Shown here piece by piece: positions 8,834-19,252 of a stretch of 64,000 bases of DNA (positions within the stretch are counted from its first letter, which is position 1; the number at the start of each line of letters is the position of its first letter). The position numbers and the translations under genes are program-made. Below the pieces are notes generated by a model that searched no databases, was not told the origin of the DNA, and was given only the letters and a program-made list of their open reading frames with translations. Origin of the DNA: SG8-30 sp963695155 (GTDB lineage Bacteria; Pseudomonadota; Gammaproteobacteria; Steroidobacterales; Steroidobacteraceae); assembly GCA_963695155.1 (NCBI GenBank), contig CAVOGD010000005.1:248001-312000 (forward strand). Reading direction: 5' to 3'.

Positions 8834-11104
8834 CTAATTGAACCTGAAGGACGCCACGTTATGCACTTCCTTCACGTCCGAGATCCTGCCCGGGCCGTGG
8901 CACAGCACGCAGGTCTCGAGACTCGACGAGACCAGCCTGCCACCGGCGTCCTTGCCGGCGTTGTAGTCCGCGCCGTTGGAACGCATGTGGCTGGCCGCCG
9001 CCACGCCCACATGGCAACCACCGCAGACCGAGGCGTTCGCCGATACCGCCACGTCGTCCGTGTACAGCGCCGGGTCCACGGCATCCACCGTCGGCCCGTT
9101 CACGACGGTCGTATCCACCGGGTAGTACGTGTTCGTCCGGTGGCAGCCCTCGCAGTTGTTCAGCGCGCCGGGATAGGCGAAGTCGTACGTGTGCGGCGCG
9201 TTGCCGAAGCCGCATACCCCGTAGGGCACGCCCGTTGCGCCGCCGGCATGGATCCTGTGGATCATCGACTTCATGTCTATGGACACGTCGTCCGTGCCGA
9301 GGGCCGTCGCACAGGCGCCCGCGCGCCGGTTGATGTCCGTAGCGCCCGGATTGTGGCAGGCCACGCAGACCTCGATGCTGTCCGTGCGGTTGTTGCCGTG
9401 CAATGACAACTGGTTGTGGCACTCGTTGCACTTGCCGAGGTCCACCACCTCCCGCCGCGCCGCCAGCGTGCCCGTGACGGCCGCATACCTGAAGGCGTTG
9501 GTCACGGCCACCCGCTCATTGACGCCGTCGCCATTGGCATCGGCCAGGAACGACGGGTGACCCTCCAGAGCGGCCACCAGCGTGCCGGTCTGGGTCGCCG
9601 GCACGGCAACCGCCGAGGTGACGGTAAAGCTGCCGTCGCCGTTGTTGACCGACGCCCCGCCGCAGCCTGCCAGCGGGTTGAGGCTGACCGGCTGCGCCGG
9701 CGACGCGCCCGTGCCCGCGTTCGTGTAGTCCGCCGTGTTCCAGCCGATGGCCACGGCCAGCCGGCTCACGCCGAACCCGCAGTCCGTGAACGGCGCCGCC
9801 GTATGGATGTTCCAGGCGGCGTTGGCGTTGGTCGGGTCGGTCACCGAGAACCTGACCGACGGCAGCTGGTTCGGCGCCGTGTTGGTGACGGCCAGGACAT
9901 TGAACCGGTACCGCCCGGCAGCGTCGCGCACCGGCTGGCGGTGGGCCTCCGTGACCCGCAGCGTACCGCCGTACAGCGTCGCGTTCGGGCCGTGGCACAG
10001 CGCACAGCCGTCATCCGCCGCGGCGCCCGCGGCGTGCCCCGCGCCGGTCACGAAGTTCACGTTGTCGTGGCAGCTGCCGCAGGCCGCCGCGTTCTGCACC
10101 AGCCGCCAGTTCTGCGCCTGTGGCGTGCCGGCGTCGCTCTCGTCGTGGCAGGTCCGGCAGTTGCGGATGTCCTGCGACCAGTGCACGCCGGAGTAATCGT
10201 GCACGGAGTTGCCGAAGCCCACGATGTAGTAACTGCCGCCGGCCGCGACGCTCGGCAGGCCCGCGCCGGCGTGGATCTTGTGGATCAGCGCCGTCATGTC
10301 CACGGTGTTGCCGCTCTGCGCATCCGTGGAACCGGGATTGTGGCAGGTCACGCAGTACTGGACGTCGCGTCGCCCGCCGCCGTGGAACTGCAGCCGGTCG
10401 TGGCAGGCGTTGCAGGTGTCGTCGTCCACGATCTCGCGCGAGAACACGCCCGTCGTGGCGCCCGACCCCGGCTGCCAGGTGTACGCCGCGTTGCTGTCCG
10501 CCGGCAGGCCGGCGATCTGCAGCGCCACGCGGTGCGTCAGCGCTGCATCGTACGGCACGCCCGGCACCGCCGTGATGTCCTGCGCGAACTGGTAGGTGTA
10601 GGTGCCGTTGCCGCCGTCCGCAAAGGTCCCGGAGGTCGCCTGCTCGGCGTTCGCCTGCACCTGCGGCGTCGTCCCCGGGAAGCCGGCCACCGGATTGTCC
10701 GTGCGCGTCACGTAGGATCGCCACTGGCTGGACCTGCCGCCCGTGCCCGGCAGCAGCTGCGCGATCGTGAAGCGGATCTGGCCGGGCGTCATGCCCTGGC
10801 GCAGCTGGCCGTTTTCGTCCGTCAGACGGAAGCTGACGATCGGCCTGCCGGTGCCGACCGACACGCCCGTGATCAAGGGCACGATTTCCTGGGCGCCACT
10901 CACGTTGCCCACGGCCGGGCCGGCCGGCGGCGGTCCGGGCGGCCCTGAACCGCCGGGCGTTCCGGGCGCGCCGCCCGCGCCCGCAGGACCGGTCGCGCCG
11001 GGCTGCCCGTCGGCACCGGAACAGGCGACCAGGCCAGCCGACACGATCATCGCCAGTGCCAGCGTGGCCAGCTTGCCCGGAAGGTTCAGCCTGGTATCGA
11101 ACAT
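8834..11104 (-). CDS. mtrC: OmcA/MtrC-family decahaem surface cytochrome (copy 1)
   Basis: A 756-residue lipoprotein with lipobox GLVAC (Cys28) and ten CxxCH motifs: CNACH, CVTCH, CRTCH, CGSCH, CALCH, CNECH, CVACH, CEGCH, CGGCH and CVLCH. They are grouped 5+5 around a beta-rich middle domain, as in MtrC. Directly after the lipidated Cys is a collagen-like Gly-X-Y spacer of about 30 residues, probably a flexible stalk that lifts the cytochrome off the membrane. In known systems MtrC docks on MtrB and passes electrons to extracellular acceptors. The gene is followed by mtrA (62 bp) and preceded by a frameshifted paralogue. Its first half is nearly identical to that paralogue and its second half is divergent. 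Confidence 0.92.
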   Translation of the reverse strand: MFDTRLNLPGKLATLALAMIVSAGLVACSGADGQPGATGPAGAGGAPGTPGGSGPPGPPPAGPAVGNVSGAQEIVPLITGVSVGTGRPIVSFRLTDENGQLRQGMTPGQIRFTIAQLLPGTGGRSSQWRSYVTRTDNPVAGFPGTTPQVQANAEQATSGTFADGGNGTYTYQFAQDITAVPGVPYDAALTHRVALQIAGLPADSNAAYTWQPGSGATTGVFSREIVDDDTCNACHDRLQFHGGGRRDVQYCVTCHNPGSTDAQSGNTVDMTALIHKIHAGAGLPSVAAGGSYYIVGFGNSVHDYSGVHWSQDIRNCRTCHDESDAGTPQAQNWRLVQNAAACGSCHDNVNFVTGAGHAAGAAADDGCALCHGPNATLYGGTLRVTEAHRQPVRDAAGRYRFNVLAVTNTAPNQLPSVRFSVTDPTNANAAWNIHTAAPFTDCGFGVSRLAVAIGWNTADYTNAGTGASPAQPVSLNPLAGCGGASVNNGDGSFTVTSAVAVPATQTGTLVAALEGHPSFLADANGDGVNERVAVTNAFRYAAVTGTLAARREVVDLGKCNECHNQLSLHGNNRTDSIEVCVACHNPGATDINRRAGACATALGTDDVSIDMKSMIHRIHAGGATGVPYGVCGFGNAPHTYDFAYPGALNNCEGCHRTNTYYPVDTTVVNGPTVDAVDPALYTDDVAVSANASVCGGCHVGVAAASHMRSNGADYNAGKDAGGRLVSSSLETCVLCHGPGRISDVKEVHNVASFRFN

Positions 11105-11200
11105 GCTCAGCGCTCCTATCTGCGGCTTCCTGGTTCGCCCCGCGTTCCGTCCCGGTCCCAGGAAACCCTCTATATGAAGTATAGCTTCCAGAGCAGGAAA

Positions 11201-11264
11201 GGGCGCCCCGCGGGGCGCCCTCGAGGATCAAGCCGGCTCCGGCGGAGTTGATCCGCCGGAGCCG
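11201..11264 (-). terminator. Tandem hairpins between the two mtrC-type genes
   Basis: Two strong hairpins lie just past the stop of the upstream copy. The first (11234-11246 paired with 11252-11264) has a perfect 13-bp stem and a 5-base loop. The second (11201-11220) is a palindrome of GGGCGCCCC and its complement, followed on the minus strand by TTT. The short T run makes full termination uncertain. They could attenuate transcription or protect the 3' end of the first message, giving the two cytochromes different levels. Confidence 0.6.
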
Positions 11265-11272
11265 TTACCGCT

Positions 11273-13628
11273 TCAGCGGTTGAACTTGAAGGACGCAATG
11301 TTGTGCATGACCCTGAGGTCAGCCGACCTGCCCGGGCCGTGACACAGCGTGCAGGTCTCGATGTTGCCCGAGGTGGTGACGCCGGCCACCGTCTGCACCA
11401 CCGCGCCGGTGCCGGTTCCCTCGTCGAACGACGAGCCGTTCTGCTTCATGTGCTCCAGCGCCAGCGCAGTCGTGTGGCACGAGGAACACACCGCCTTGTT
11501 CGGCGACATGTTGAAGTCGTCCACCGGCGTCGAGCGGTCGGCGCCGGCCCGCACCGATACGGCCAGCACGCGGGTCGGGTCCACCGGGTAGAAGGTGTTC
11601 GGCCGATGGCAGCCTTCGCAGTTGTTGAGCGCACCGGGGTACACGATGCCCGTGAGGTCATTGCCGCAGAAGTTGTGGTTGCCGTTATGGACGGTGTGCA
11701 TGAACAGCTTGCCGTCCATCGTGCCTTCGGTGGCCGCGCCGATGTCGCACACCGCATCCGGCGCGTGGCATTCGGCACAGACGAACCCGCTGGCATTCGT
11801 CGGCAGGTAACCCTGGCCGTGCGGCGGCATGTCCTGGTGGCAGTCGTAGCAGTTGTTCATGTCCACGATGTTCCGCCGCGCCGTCGCCGCCGTGTCCGTG
11901 ATGGCAAACGGCCGGCCGGCGCTGGGCACCGGGAAGCGCAGCCAGGTCGTCACGGTCGGGCTCGGATCGATGTCCGCGTACGGACGGGCACGCAGGTAGG
12001 CCGTGCCCGAACCGGAGATGGCCGACGTCGGGACCGGCAGCGGCGCCATCTTCGAGAAGGTGCCGTCGCCGTTGGCAACGACCCCCGCAGTGCGGAAGTC
12101 GATGCTCAATCCGCGCCCCGGATTGCCCGAAGCCGGAGTCGTCAACGTCCCGAAGTTCGAGTGATCCGTATTCGGCCACGCAACCAGCGCGCTCAACGAC
12201 GGTGACCCGAGCGGTGCCGGCTTGTTCGTGAACGGTGCATTCGGGTCGGTCGACAGGAGGTCGTAGTCCGTGCCCGTCAGCGGGTTCCTGACCCGGATCG
12301 TCACCTTGGCGTACTCGCCCGGCGAGACCCTGCCGGCCACCGCGCCCGGCATCGTGCCGGCCGCGTCCAGGAATCCCTGCACGCCCGTCACCGACAACTC
12401 GAACGCCCTGGCGGCCTCGACGTTGTTGACCACGTGTGCGTTCGCGACCCGCAGGTCGCCGTTGTACACCGTCGCGGCCGGGCCGTGGCAGGTGTCGCAC
12501 TGTGCATCCGAGGCCGGGCCCGCCAGGTGGTTGGCGCCGGTAACGAAGTCGACGTTATCGTGGCAGCTGGTGCAGTTGTAGGTGTTGACCGCGGTCTTCC
12601 AGTTGCCTGCCTGCGGCGTGTTCGCGTCGCTCTCGTCGTGGCAGCTCTGGCAGCTGTTGAGTTCCTTGGTCCAGTGCACGCCGGAGTAGTCGTGCACGCT
12701 GTTGCCGAAGCCGACGATGAAGTAGCTGCCGCCGGCGCCCACGGACGGCAGGTTCGCGCCGGCGTGGATCTTGTGGATCATGACCGTCATGTCCACGGTG
12801 TTCTGGCTCTCCGCATCCGTCGAGCCGGGGTTGTGGCAGGTGACGCAGTACTTGACGTCGCGGCGGCCGCCGCCGTGGAACTGCAGCCGGTCGTGGCAGG
12901 CGTTGCAGGTGTCGTCGTCCACGATCTCGCGCGAGAACAGCCCCGTCGTGGCGCCCGAGGATGGCTGCCAGTCGTAGGCGGCGTTGCTGTCCACCGGCAG
13001 GCCGGCGGTCTGCAGCGCCACGCGGTGCGTCAGCGTCGCGTCATACGGCACGCCGGCAACGGTCGTGATGTTCCTGTTGAACTGGTACGTGTAGGTGCCG
13101 TCGCCGCGGTCCGTGAACACGCCGCCTGCGGTCGTCGCCTGTTCCGCGGTCGCCTGGACCCTCGGCGTCGTGCCGTAGGCGATGCCGTTGTAGGAGCCCG
13201 CGGCCGGGGTCTGCGTGCGTCGTCACGTACGAGCGCCACTGGCTGGACACCGTGCCGGTGCCGGGCAGCAGCTGGGCGATCGAGAAGCGAATCTGGCTGG
13301 CGGTCATGCCGCGCAGGAAGTTGCCGTTACCGTCCCTGAGGCTGAAGGAGACGGTCGGCCGGCCGGTGCCGACGGACACGCCCGTGATCGTCGGGATCAC
13401 CTCGGTGGCACTGGACACCAGCAACGCACCGGGACCCGGTGCGGGCGTTCCCGGCGGGCCCGCCGGACCCGTCGCGCCCGGCGCTCCGGGCGCCCCGGCC
13501 GGACCGGCCGCGCCTGCCGCACCATCGGCACCGTCGTCGCCCGCGCAGCCGGCGAATCCCATCGCCAGCAGGGCCACCAGCGCGGCGCCGACCATCCCAC
13601 CAGTTTTCGTACGAGCAAGCGTGAACAT
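11273..13628 (-). CDS. OmcA/MtrC-family decahaem surface cytochrome (copy 2, frameshifted)
   Basis: Second decahaem lipoprotein, encoded by two overlapping open frames: 13041-13628 (N-terminal part, lipobox GFAGC with Cys28, collagen-like Gly-X-Y spacer) and 11273-13120 (all ten haem motifs: CNACH, CVTCH, CQSCH, CTSCH, CDTCH, CYDCH, CAECH, CEGCH, CSSCH, CTLCH). The frame is lost at about 13220. The text there reads WRSYVTT then nonsense; dropping one base gives WRSYVTRTQTP, matching WRSYVTRTDNP in copy 1. The total span is 3n+1 bases, as expected for one inserted base. If the base is an assembly error the product is about 784 aa and functional. If it is real, only a truncated lipoprotein is made. 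This is the first gene of the electron-transfer cluster. Confidence 0.85.
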
Positions 13629-13839
13629 GATTGTTCCTTCGAGTGTGTCCCGTGCAGTCCCCCGACCGCTCTGGAGGAGCGGCGCCTTGATCTGGATTCA
13701 GTCTGGACCAGTATAAAGACGTACGGGCACCGGAGAAGTAGGCATTTCCCCGTTGATTTCCACCCTGATTGGCCAGTTGATACGTATATTTACGTATGTC
13801 ACTGCGTAAAGCGAAATATCAGCCGCGTGCGGCGGCGCC
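13629..13839 (-). promoter_or_regulatory. Upstream region of the electron-transfer cluster, with a dyad and a -10-like box
   Basis: A 211-base gap between glmS and the first cytochrome gene. It is visibly less GC-rich toward 13700-13800. On the minus strand there is a TATACT hexamer (13709-13714) about 80 bases before the ATG, without a convincing -35 box. About 70-85 bases further upstream lies a perfect dyad: ATACGTA, 4-base spacer, TACGTAT (13780-13797). The pairing of a weak promoter with an upstream dyad suggests activator control, but no known consensus fits. Confidence 0.4.
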
Positions 13840-15675
13840 TCATTCCACCGTCACGCTCTTCGCGAGGTTGCGCGGCTGGTCCACGTCGGTGCCTTTCAGC
13901 ACCGCGACGTGGTAGGCGAGCAGTTGCAGCGGCACGGTGTACACCGCCGGCGCCTGGAAGTAGCTGATGTGGCGCGGCATGGTGATGACGTGCACGCCGT
14001 CCGACGGCTCGATGCCGGACTCCGGGTCCGCGAACACGTAAAGTTCGCCGCCGCGGGCGCGCACTTCCTGCAGGTTCGACTTGAGCTTCTCCAGCAGGTC
14101 GTTGTTCGGCGCCACCGCGATGACCGGCATGTCCTCGTCCACCAGCGCCAGCGGCCCGTGCTTCAGTTCGCCGGCCGCGTAGGCCTCGGCGTGGATGTAG
14201 GAGATCTCCTTGAGCTTGAGCGCGCCTTCCTGCGCGATCGGGTACAGCGCGCCGCGGCCCAGGAACAGCGCATGGTGCTTCGTGTGGATCCGGCGCGCCA
14301 GTTCCCGCACCTCGCCGTCGAGCGTCAGCGCCAGCTCCAGCAACCCCGGGATCTCGAGCAGCCGGCCGACCAGCATCTGCTCGCGCGCGCGCTCGAGGCC
14401 GCGGCGCTTGGCCAGCGCCACGACCAGCATGCCGAGCGCGGCCAGCTGCGTGGTGAACGCCTTGGTCGAGGCCACGCCGATCTCCGGGCCGGCGCGCGTC
14501 AGCATCACGAGCCCCGACTCGCGCACCAGCGAACTCTCCGGCACGTTGCAGATGGCGAGCGTGGACAGGTAGCCCATGCCCCCTGCCAGCCTGAGCGCCG
14601 CCAGCGTGTCCGCCGTCTCGCCCGACTGCGAGATCGACACGAACAGGGTGTTGGCCGGCACCACCGGCTGCCGGTAACGGAACTCGCTGGCGATGTCCAC
14701 CCAGCACGGCAGCTTGGCGATCTGCTCGACGAAATAGCGGGCCACCGAGCCGGCGTGGAAGCTGGTGCCGCAGGCCACGATCTGCACGGCCTCGGCGCGC
14801 TCGAGCACCTGCATCGCGCCCGGCCCGAAGGCGGCCGCCAGCAGCTTGCCGCCCACCGCGCGCTGTTCCAGCGTCTGCGCCACGGCGCGCGGCTGCTCGT
14901 GTATTTCCTTGAGCATGTAGTGCGGGTATTCGCCGCGTTCGACCGCGTCGGGGTCCAGTTCGCTTTCGCGCACCGGCCGCTCGGCCGCGTGTCCGCGCAG
15001 GTCCTCGACCTGCACGCTCCTGCGGTGGATGGCCGCGACGTCGCCCTCCTCGAGGAACATGAAGCGCCGCGTCACCGGCAGCAACGCCGAGACGTCCGAG
15101 GCCACGTAGTTGCCGTCCTCGCCCAGCCCGATCACGACCGGGCAGCCGGCGCGCGCCAGCACGATGGTGTCGGGCTCCTGCTCGGACACGACCGCCAGCG
15201 CGTACGCGCCGTCCAGTTCCTTGACCGTCGCCTGCACGGCGCCGAACAGGTCGCGGCTGCGGCCCAGGTTGTAGTGGATGCGGTGGGCGATGACCTCGGT
15301 GTCGGTCTCCGACTCGAACTGGTAGCCGTGGCCCTCGAGGTCGGCCCGCAGCGCCTCGTGGTTCTCGATGATGCCGTTGTGGACCAGCGCGACGCCGTCC
15401 CGCGAGATGTGCGGGTGCGCGTTGCGCTCGCTGGGCACGCCGTGGGTCGCCCAGCGCGTGTGGGCGATGCCCAGCTGGCCATTGACCGGGCCGCCGTCGA
15501 GCGCGTCCTTCAGGTTCTGCACCTTGCCGACGGCGCGCAGCCGCACCAGCCGCCGGTCGTCATTGAGCACGGCCACGCCCGCGGAGTCGTAACCGCGGTA
15601 CTCGAGGCGCTCCAGCCCCTCGATCAGGACCGGGAGGATGTTCCGGTCAGCGACCGCACCGACGATGCCGCACAT
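13840..15675 (-). CDS. glmS: Glutamine--fructose-6-phosphate aminotransferase (isomerizing)
   Basis: First committed enzyme of UDP-GlcNAc synthesis: fructose-6-phosphate + glutamine gives glucosamine-6-phosphate + glutamate, in the cytosol. At 611 residues it has the standard family length. The N-terminal glutaminase domain starts MCGIVGAV, and Cys2 becomes the catalytic N-terminal nucleophile after Met removal. LEYRGYDSAG and THGVPSERNAHPH are conserved glutaminase segments. Two SIS sugar-isomerase domains follow (about 285-420 and 455-590), with CGTSFHAG and SISQSGETADT. The C-terminal PRNLAKSVTVE is the invariant tail. It lies 140 bases downstream of glmU on the same strand, so the two pathway genes are probably co-expressed. 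Confidence 0.98.
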   Translation of the reverse strand: MCGIVGAVADRNILPVLIEGLERLEYRGYDSAGVAVLNDDRRLVRLRAVGKVQNLKDALDGGPVNGQLGIAHTRWATHGVPSERNAHPHISRDGVALVHNGIIENHEALRADLEGHGYQFESETDTEVIAHRIHYNLGRSRDLFGAVQATVKELDGAYALAVVSEQEPDTIVLARAGCPVVIGLGEDGNYVASDVSALLPVTRRFMFLEEGDVAAIHRRSVQVEDLRGHAAERPVRESELDPDAVERGEYPHYMLKEIHEQPRAVAQTLEQRAVGGKLLAAAFGPGAMQVLERAEAVQIVACGTSFHAGSVARYFVEQIAKLPCWVDIASEFRYRQPVVPANTLFVSISQSGETADTLAALRLAGGMGYLSTLAICNVPESSLVRESGLVMLTRAGPEIGVASTKAFTTQLAALGMLVVALAKRRGLERAREQMLVGRLLEIPGLLELALTLDGEVRELARRIHTKHHALFLGRGALYPIAQEGALKLKEISYIHAEAYAAGELKHGPLALVDEDMPVIAVAPNNDLLEKLKSNLQEVRARGGELYVFADPESGIEPSDGVHVITMPRHISYFQAPAVYTVPLQLLAYHVAVLKGTDVDQPRNLAKSVTVE

Positions 15676-15815
15676 GTTGACCTTCCTGGACGACGAACCG
15701 GATCGGCGATCTGCCGCGGCCCGGGGAGGGATGCCCCGCCGCCAGCCCCTTCATTCTAGTCCAAACGGTACGACCGCCACCGCAGCCGCATTTCACAGAA
15801 TCCGGCGCGCCGCCG

Positions 15816-17186
15816 TCACTTGCGCGGCTTCTTCTGCGGCCGCTTCCAGCCGTCCAGCGTCTGCTGCTTCGAGCGCTCGAGCGTCAGCTTGCCGGGCGGC
15901 GCGTCCTTGCTGATGGTGGAGCCCGCGCCGATGGTCGCGCCCTCGCCGACGGTCACGGGCGCCACCAGCATCGTGCCCGAGCCGATGAACACGCCGTCGC
16001 CGATGGTCGTCAGGTGCTTGTCCGCACCGTCGTAGTTGCAGGTCACCGTGCCCGCGCCGACGTTGACGCCGCTGCCGATGACCGCATCGCCGAGGTAGGT
16101 GAGGTGGTTGGCCTTGCTGCCCTCGCCGAGGCGGCTCTTCTTGACCTCGACGAAGTTGCCGATGTGCACGCCGCGCGCCAGGTCCGTGCCGGGCCGCAGC
16201 CGCGCGAACGGGCCGATCACGCAGTCCGCCGCCACCAGGCTGTCCTCGATCACGCAGTTCGGCCGGATCTCGGTGCCGGCGCCGATCTCGCAGTCGCTGA
16301 GGCTGCAGTTCGCGCCGACCCGCACGCGGTCGCCCAGCTTGACGCGGCCGGACAGGATCACGTTCACGTCGATGACCACGTCCCGCCCGTGCTCGACCGT
16401 ACCGCGCACGTCGAGCCGGGCCGGGTCCATGACCGTCACGCCGTCGCGCATGAGTTCCGCGGCGCGGCGCCTGCGATGTTCCGCCTCGACCTCGGCCAGT
16501 TGCAGCTTGTCGTTCACGCCCAGCACCTCCGCGGCGGTCGGCGCGACCACCGCCTCGATCTTGAAGCCGTCGCGCACCGCCAGCGCCACGATGTCGGTCA
16601 GGTAGTACTCGCCCTGCGTATTGTCGTTGGAGAGCCGGCCCAGCCAGCCCTTGAGCGCGCCGGCGCGCGCCGCCAGCATGCCCGTGTTCGCCTCGTTGAC
16701 CGCGCGTTCCTTGCGGGTCGCATCCTTCTCCTCGACGATGCGGTAGACGCTGCCGGTCCCGTCGCGCAGCACGCGCCCGTAGCCGGCGGGGTCGTCGAGC
16801 CGCACCGACAGCAACGCCAGGGTGCGCTCCGCCGCGCGCTCGAGCAGCTGGCGCAGCGTCGCCGCGCGGGTCAGCGGCACGTCGCCGTACAGCACCAGCA
16901 CGGTGTGGTCGTCCGGGATCGCGGGCGCGGCCTGCGCCACCGCGTGGCCCGTGCCCAGCTGCTCGTCCTGCAGCACCCAGCGCAGGTCCTCATCCGGCAG
17001 CGCCTCGCGCACCCGCTCCCCGCCGTGCCCGTAGACCACATGGATGGCGTCGGCGCGCAGCGCCCGGGCGCAGTCCAGCACGTGCGACAGCAGCGGCCGG
17101 CCGGCCAGCGGCTGCAGCACCTTGGGCAGGTCGCTCTTCATGCGCTTGCCCTGGCCGGCGGCCAGGATGACGATGGACAGGGGCAT
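15816..17186 (-). CDS. glmU: Bifunctional UDP-GlcNAc pyrophosphorylase / GlcN-1-P acetyltransferase
   Basis: Makes UDP-N-acetylglucosamine in the cytosol from glucosamine-1-phosphate by acetylation and uridylylation. It is 456 residues long. The N-terminal uridyltransferase domain (1-about 228) has LAAGQGKRMKSDLPK (8-22) and the GYGRV and NEANTGM segments. A linker helix leads to the left-handed beta-helix acetyltransferase domain (about 250-440), visible as repeated I/V-G-x-G hexapeptides, for example IGSGVNVGAGTVTCNYDG. The basic C-terminal tail (RPQKKPRK) is common in this family. The gene sits between the ATP synthase operon and glmS, a familiar gammaproteobacterial order. Confidence 0.98.
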   Translation of the reverse strand: MPLSIVILAAGQGKRMKSDLPKVLQPLAGRPLLSHVLDCARALRADAIHVVYGHGGERVREALPDEDLRWVLQDEQLGTGHAVAQAAPAIPDDHTVLVLYGDVPLTRAATLRQLLERAAERTLALLSVRLDDPAGYGRVLRDGTGSVYRIVEEKDATRKERAVNEANTGMLAARAGALKGWLGRLSNDNTQGEYYLTDIVALAVRDGFKIEAVVAPTAAEVLGVNDKLQLAEVEAEHRRRRAAELMRDGVTVMDPARLDVRGTVEHGRDVVIDVNVILSGRVKLGDRVRVGANCSLSDCEIGAGTEIRPNCVIEDSLVAADCVIGPFARLRPGTDLARGVHIGNFVEVKKSRLGEGSKANHLTYLGDAVIGSGVNVGAGTVTCNYDGADKHLTTIGDGVFIGSGTMLVAPVTVGEGATIGAGSTISKDAPPGKLTLERSKQQTLDGWKRPQKKPRK

Positions 17187-17260
17187 GCGGGGATTCTACC
17201 GCCGCGGGCGACCGGAGGGGCGCAGCGTAAGCCGGACCGCGCAGGCCATCAAGCGGACGA

Positions 17261-17308
17261 CCTGGGGTCGGCGAGCGAATAAAGATCGACTGAGCGAGCG
17301 ACCCCAGG
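17261..17308. repeat. 48-bp palindrome-ended dispersed repeat, copy A
   Basis: Lies between atpC and glmU. The ends are a perfect 10-bp inverted repeat, CCTGGGGTCG and its complement. The interior has GCGAGCG, AATAAAGA and GAGCGAGCG tracts. A second copy of the same length occurs at 26434-26481 in opposite orientation and matches at 44 of 48 positions by eye. Two of the four differences (positions 3 and 46) are compensatory within the terminal stem. Confidence 0.85.
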
Positions 17309-17343
17309 TCGGCCGCGGCAGGGGCCGGACCCCTGGCGGCCGA
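17309..17343 (-). terminator. Hairpin directly after atpC
   Basis: A stem of TCGGCCGC (17309-17316) with GCGGCCGA (17336-17343) encloses a second partly paired CAGGGG/CCCCTG segment. It begins at the base next to the atpC stop codon and abuts repeat copy A. There is no T run, so it is either a Rho-independent terminator of poor form or a 3' stabilising structure at the end of the ATP synthase message. Confidence 0.4.
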
Positions 17344-17772
17344 TCAGCCGTGCTTGCGCTTCTTGCGCAGGTTCTCGATGGCCTTGAGTTGCGCGGCGGC
17401 GCGCGCCAGTTCAGCCTGCGCCTCGGCCACCTCGATCGCGCCGACGCGGTCGCGCAGAATTTCCTCGGCGTGCCGCTTGGCGGCCAGCGCCGCGGCCTCG
17501 TCCAGGTCGCGGGCGCGTGCCGCCGTGTCCGCCAGCACCGTCACCAGGTGGGGCTGGATCTCCAGCGCGCCGCCGCCCACCCAGAACAGCAGTTCCTCGC
17601 CGGCCGGGGTGCGCACGCGGACTTCACCCGGCTTCAGCGTGGTCAAGAGCGGCGCATGGCGCGGCGCGATGCCGATGTCCCCCTGCGAGGCCGGCACGAA
17701 GACCATCTCCGCGGGACCGGAGTAGATCTCCCCCTCGGCGCTGACGATGTCTACCTGGATGGTGTTGGCCAT
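17344..17772 (-). CDS. atpC: F1Fo ATP synthase epsilon subunit
   Basis: A 142-residue epsilon subunit that, with gamma, forms the central rotor stalk and can inhibit ATP hydrolysis. It begins with the typical NTIQVDIVSAEGEIYSG beta-sandwich lead and continues VFVPASQGDIGIAPRHAPLLT, a hallmark of the family. The C-terminal two-helix region (about 90-140) is alanine-rich and charged, with an ELARAAAQLKAIENLRKK end. It follows atpD by 9 bases and is the last gene of the operon. Confidence 0.97.
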   Translation of the reverse strand: MANTIQVDIVSAEGEIYSGPAEMVFVPASQGDIGIAPRHAPLLTTLKPGEVRVRTPAGEELLFWVGGGALEIQPHLVTVLADTAARARDLDEAAALAAKRHAEEILRDRVGAIEVAEAQAELARAAAQLKAIENLRKKRKHG

Positions 17773-17781
17773 GGGAGTTCC

Positions 17782-19200
<1,419 letters not shown>

Positions 19201-19252
19201 GTATCAGTCCTCTGTTGATCCTGTCTGCGGCGGTCGCTATGCCGTCACTGCC

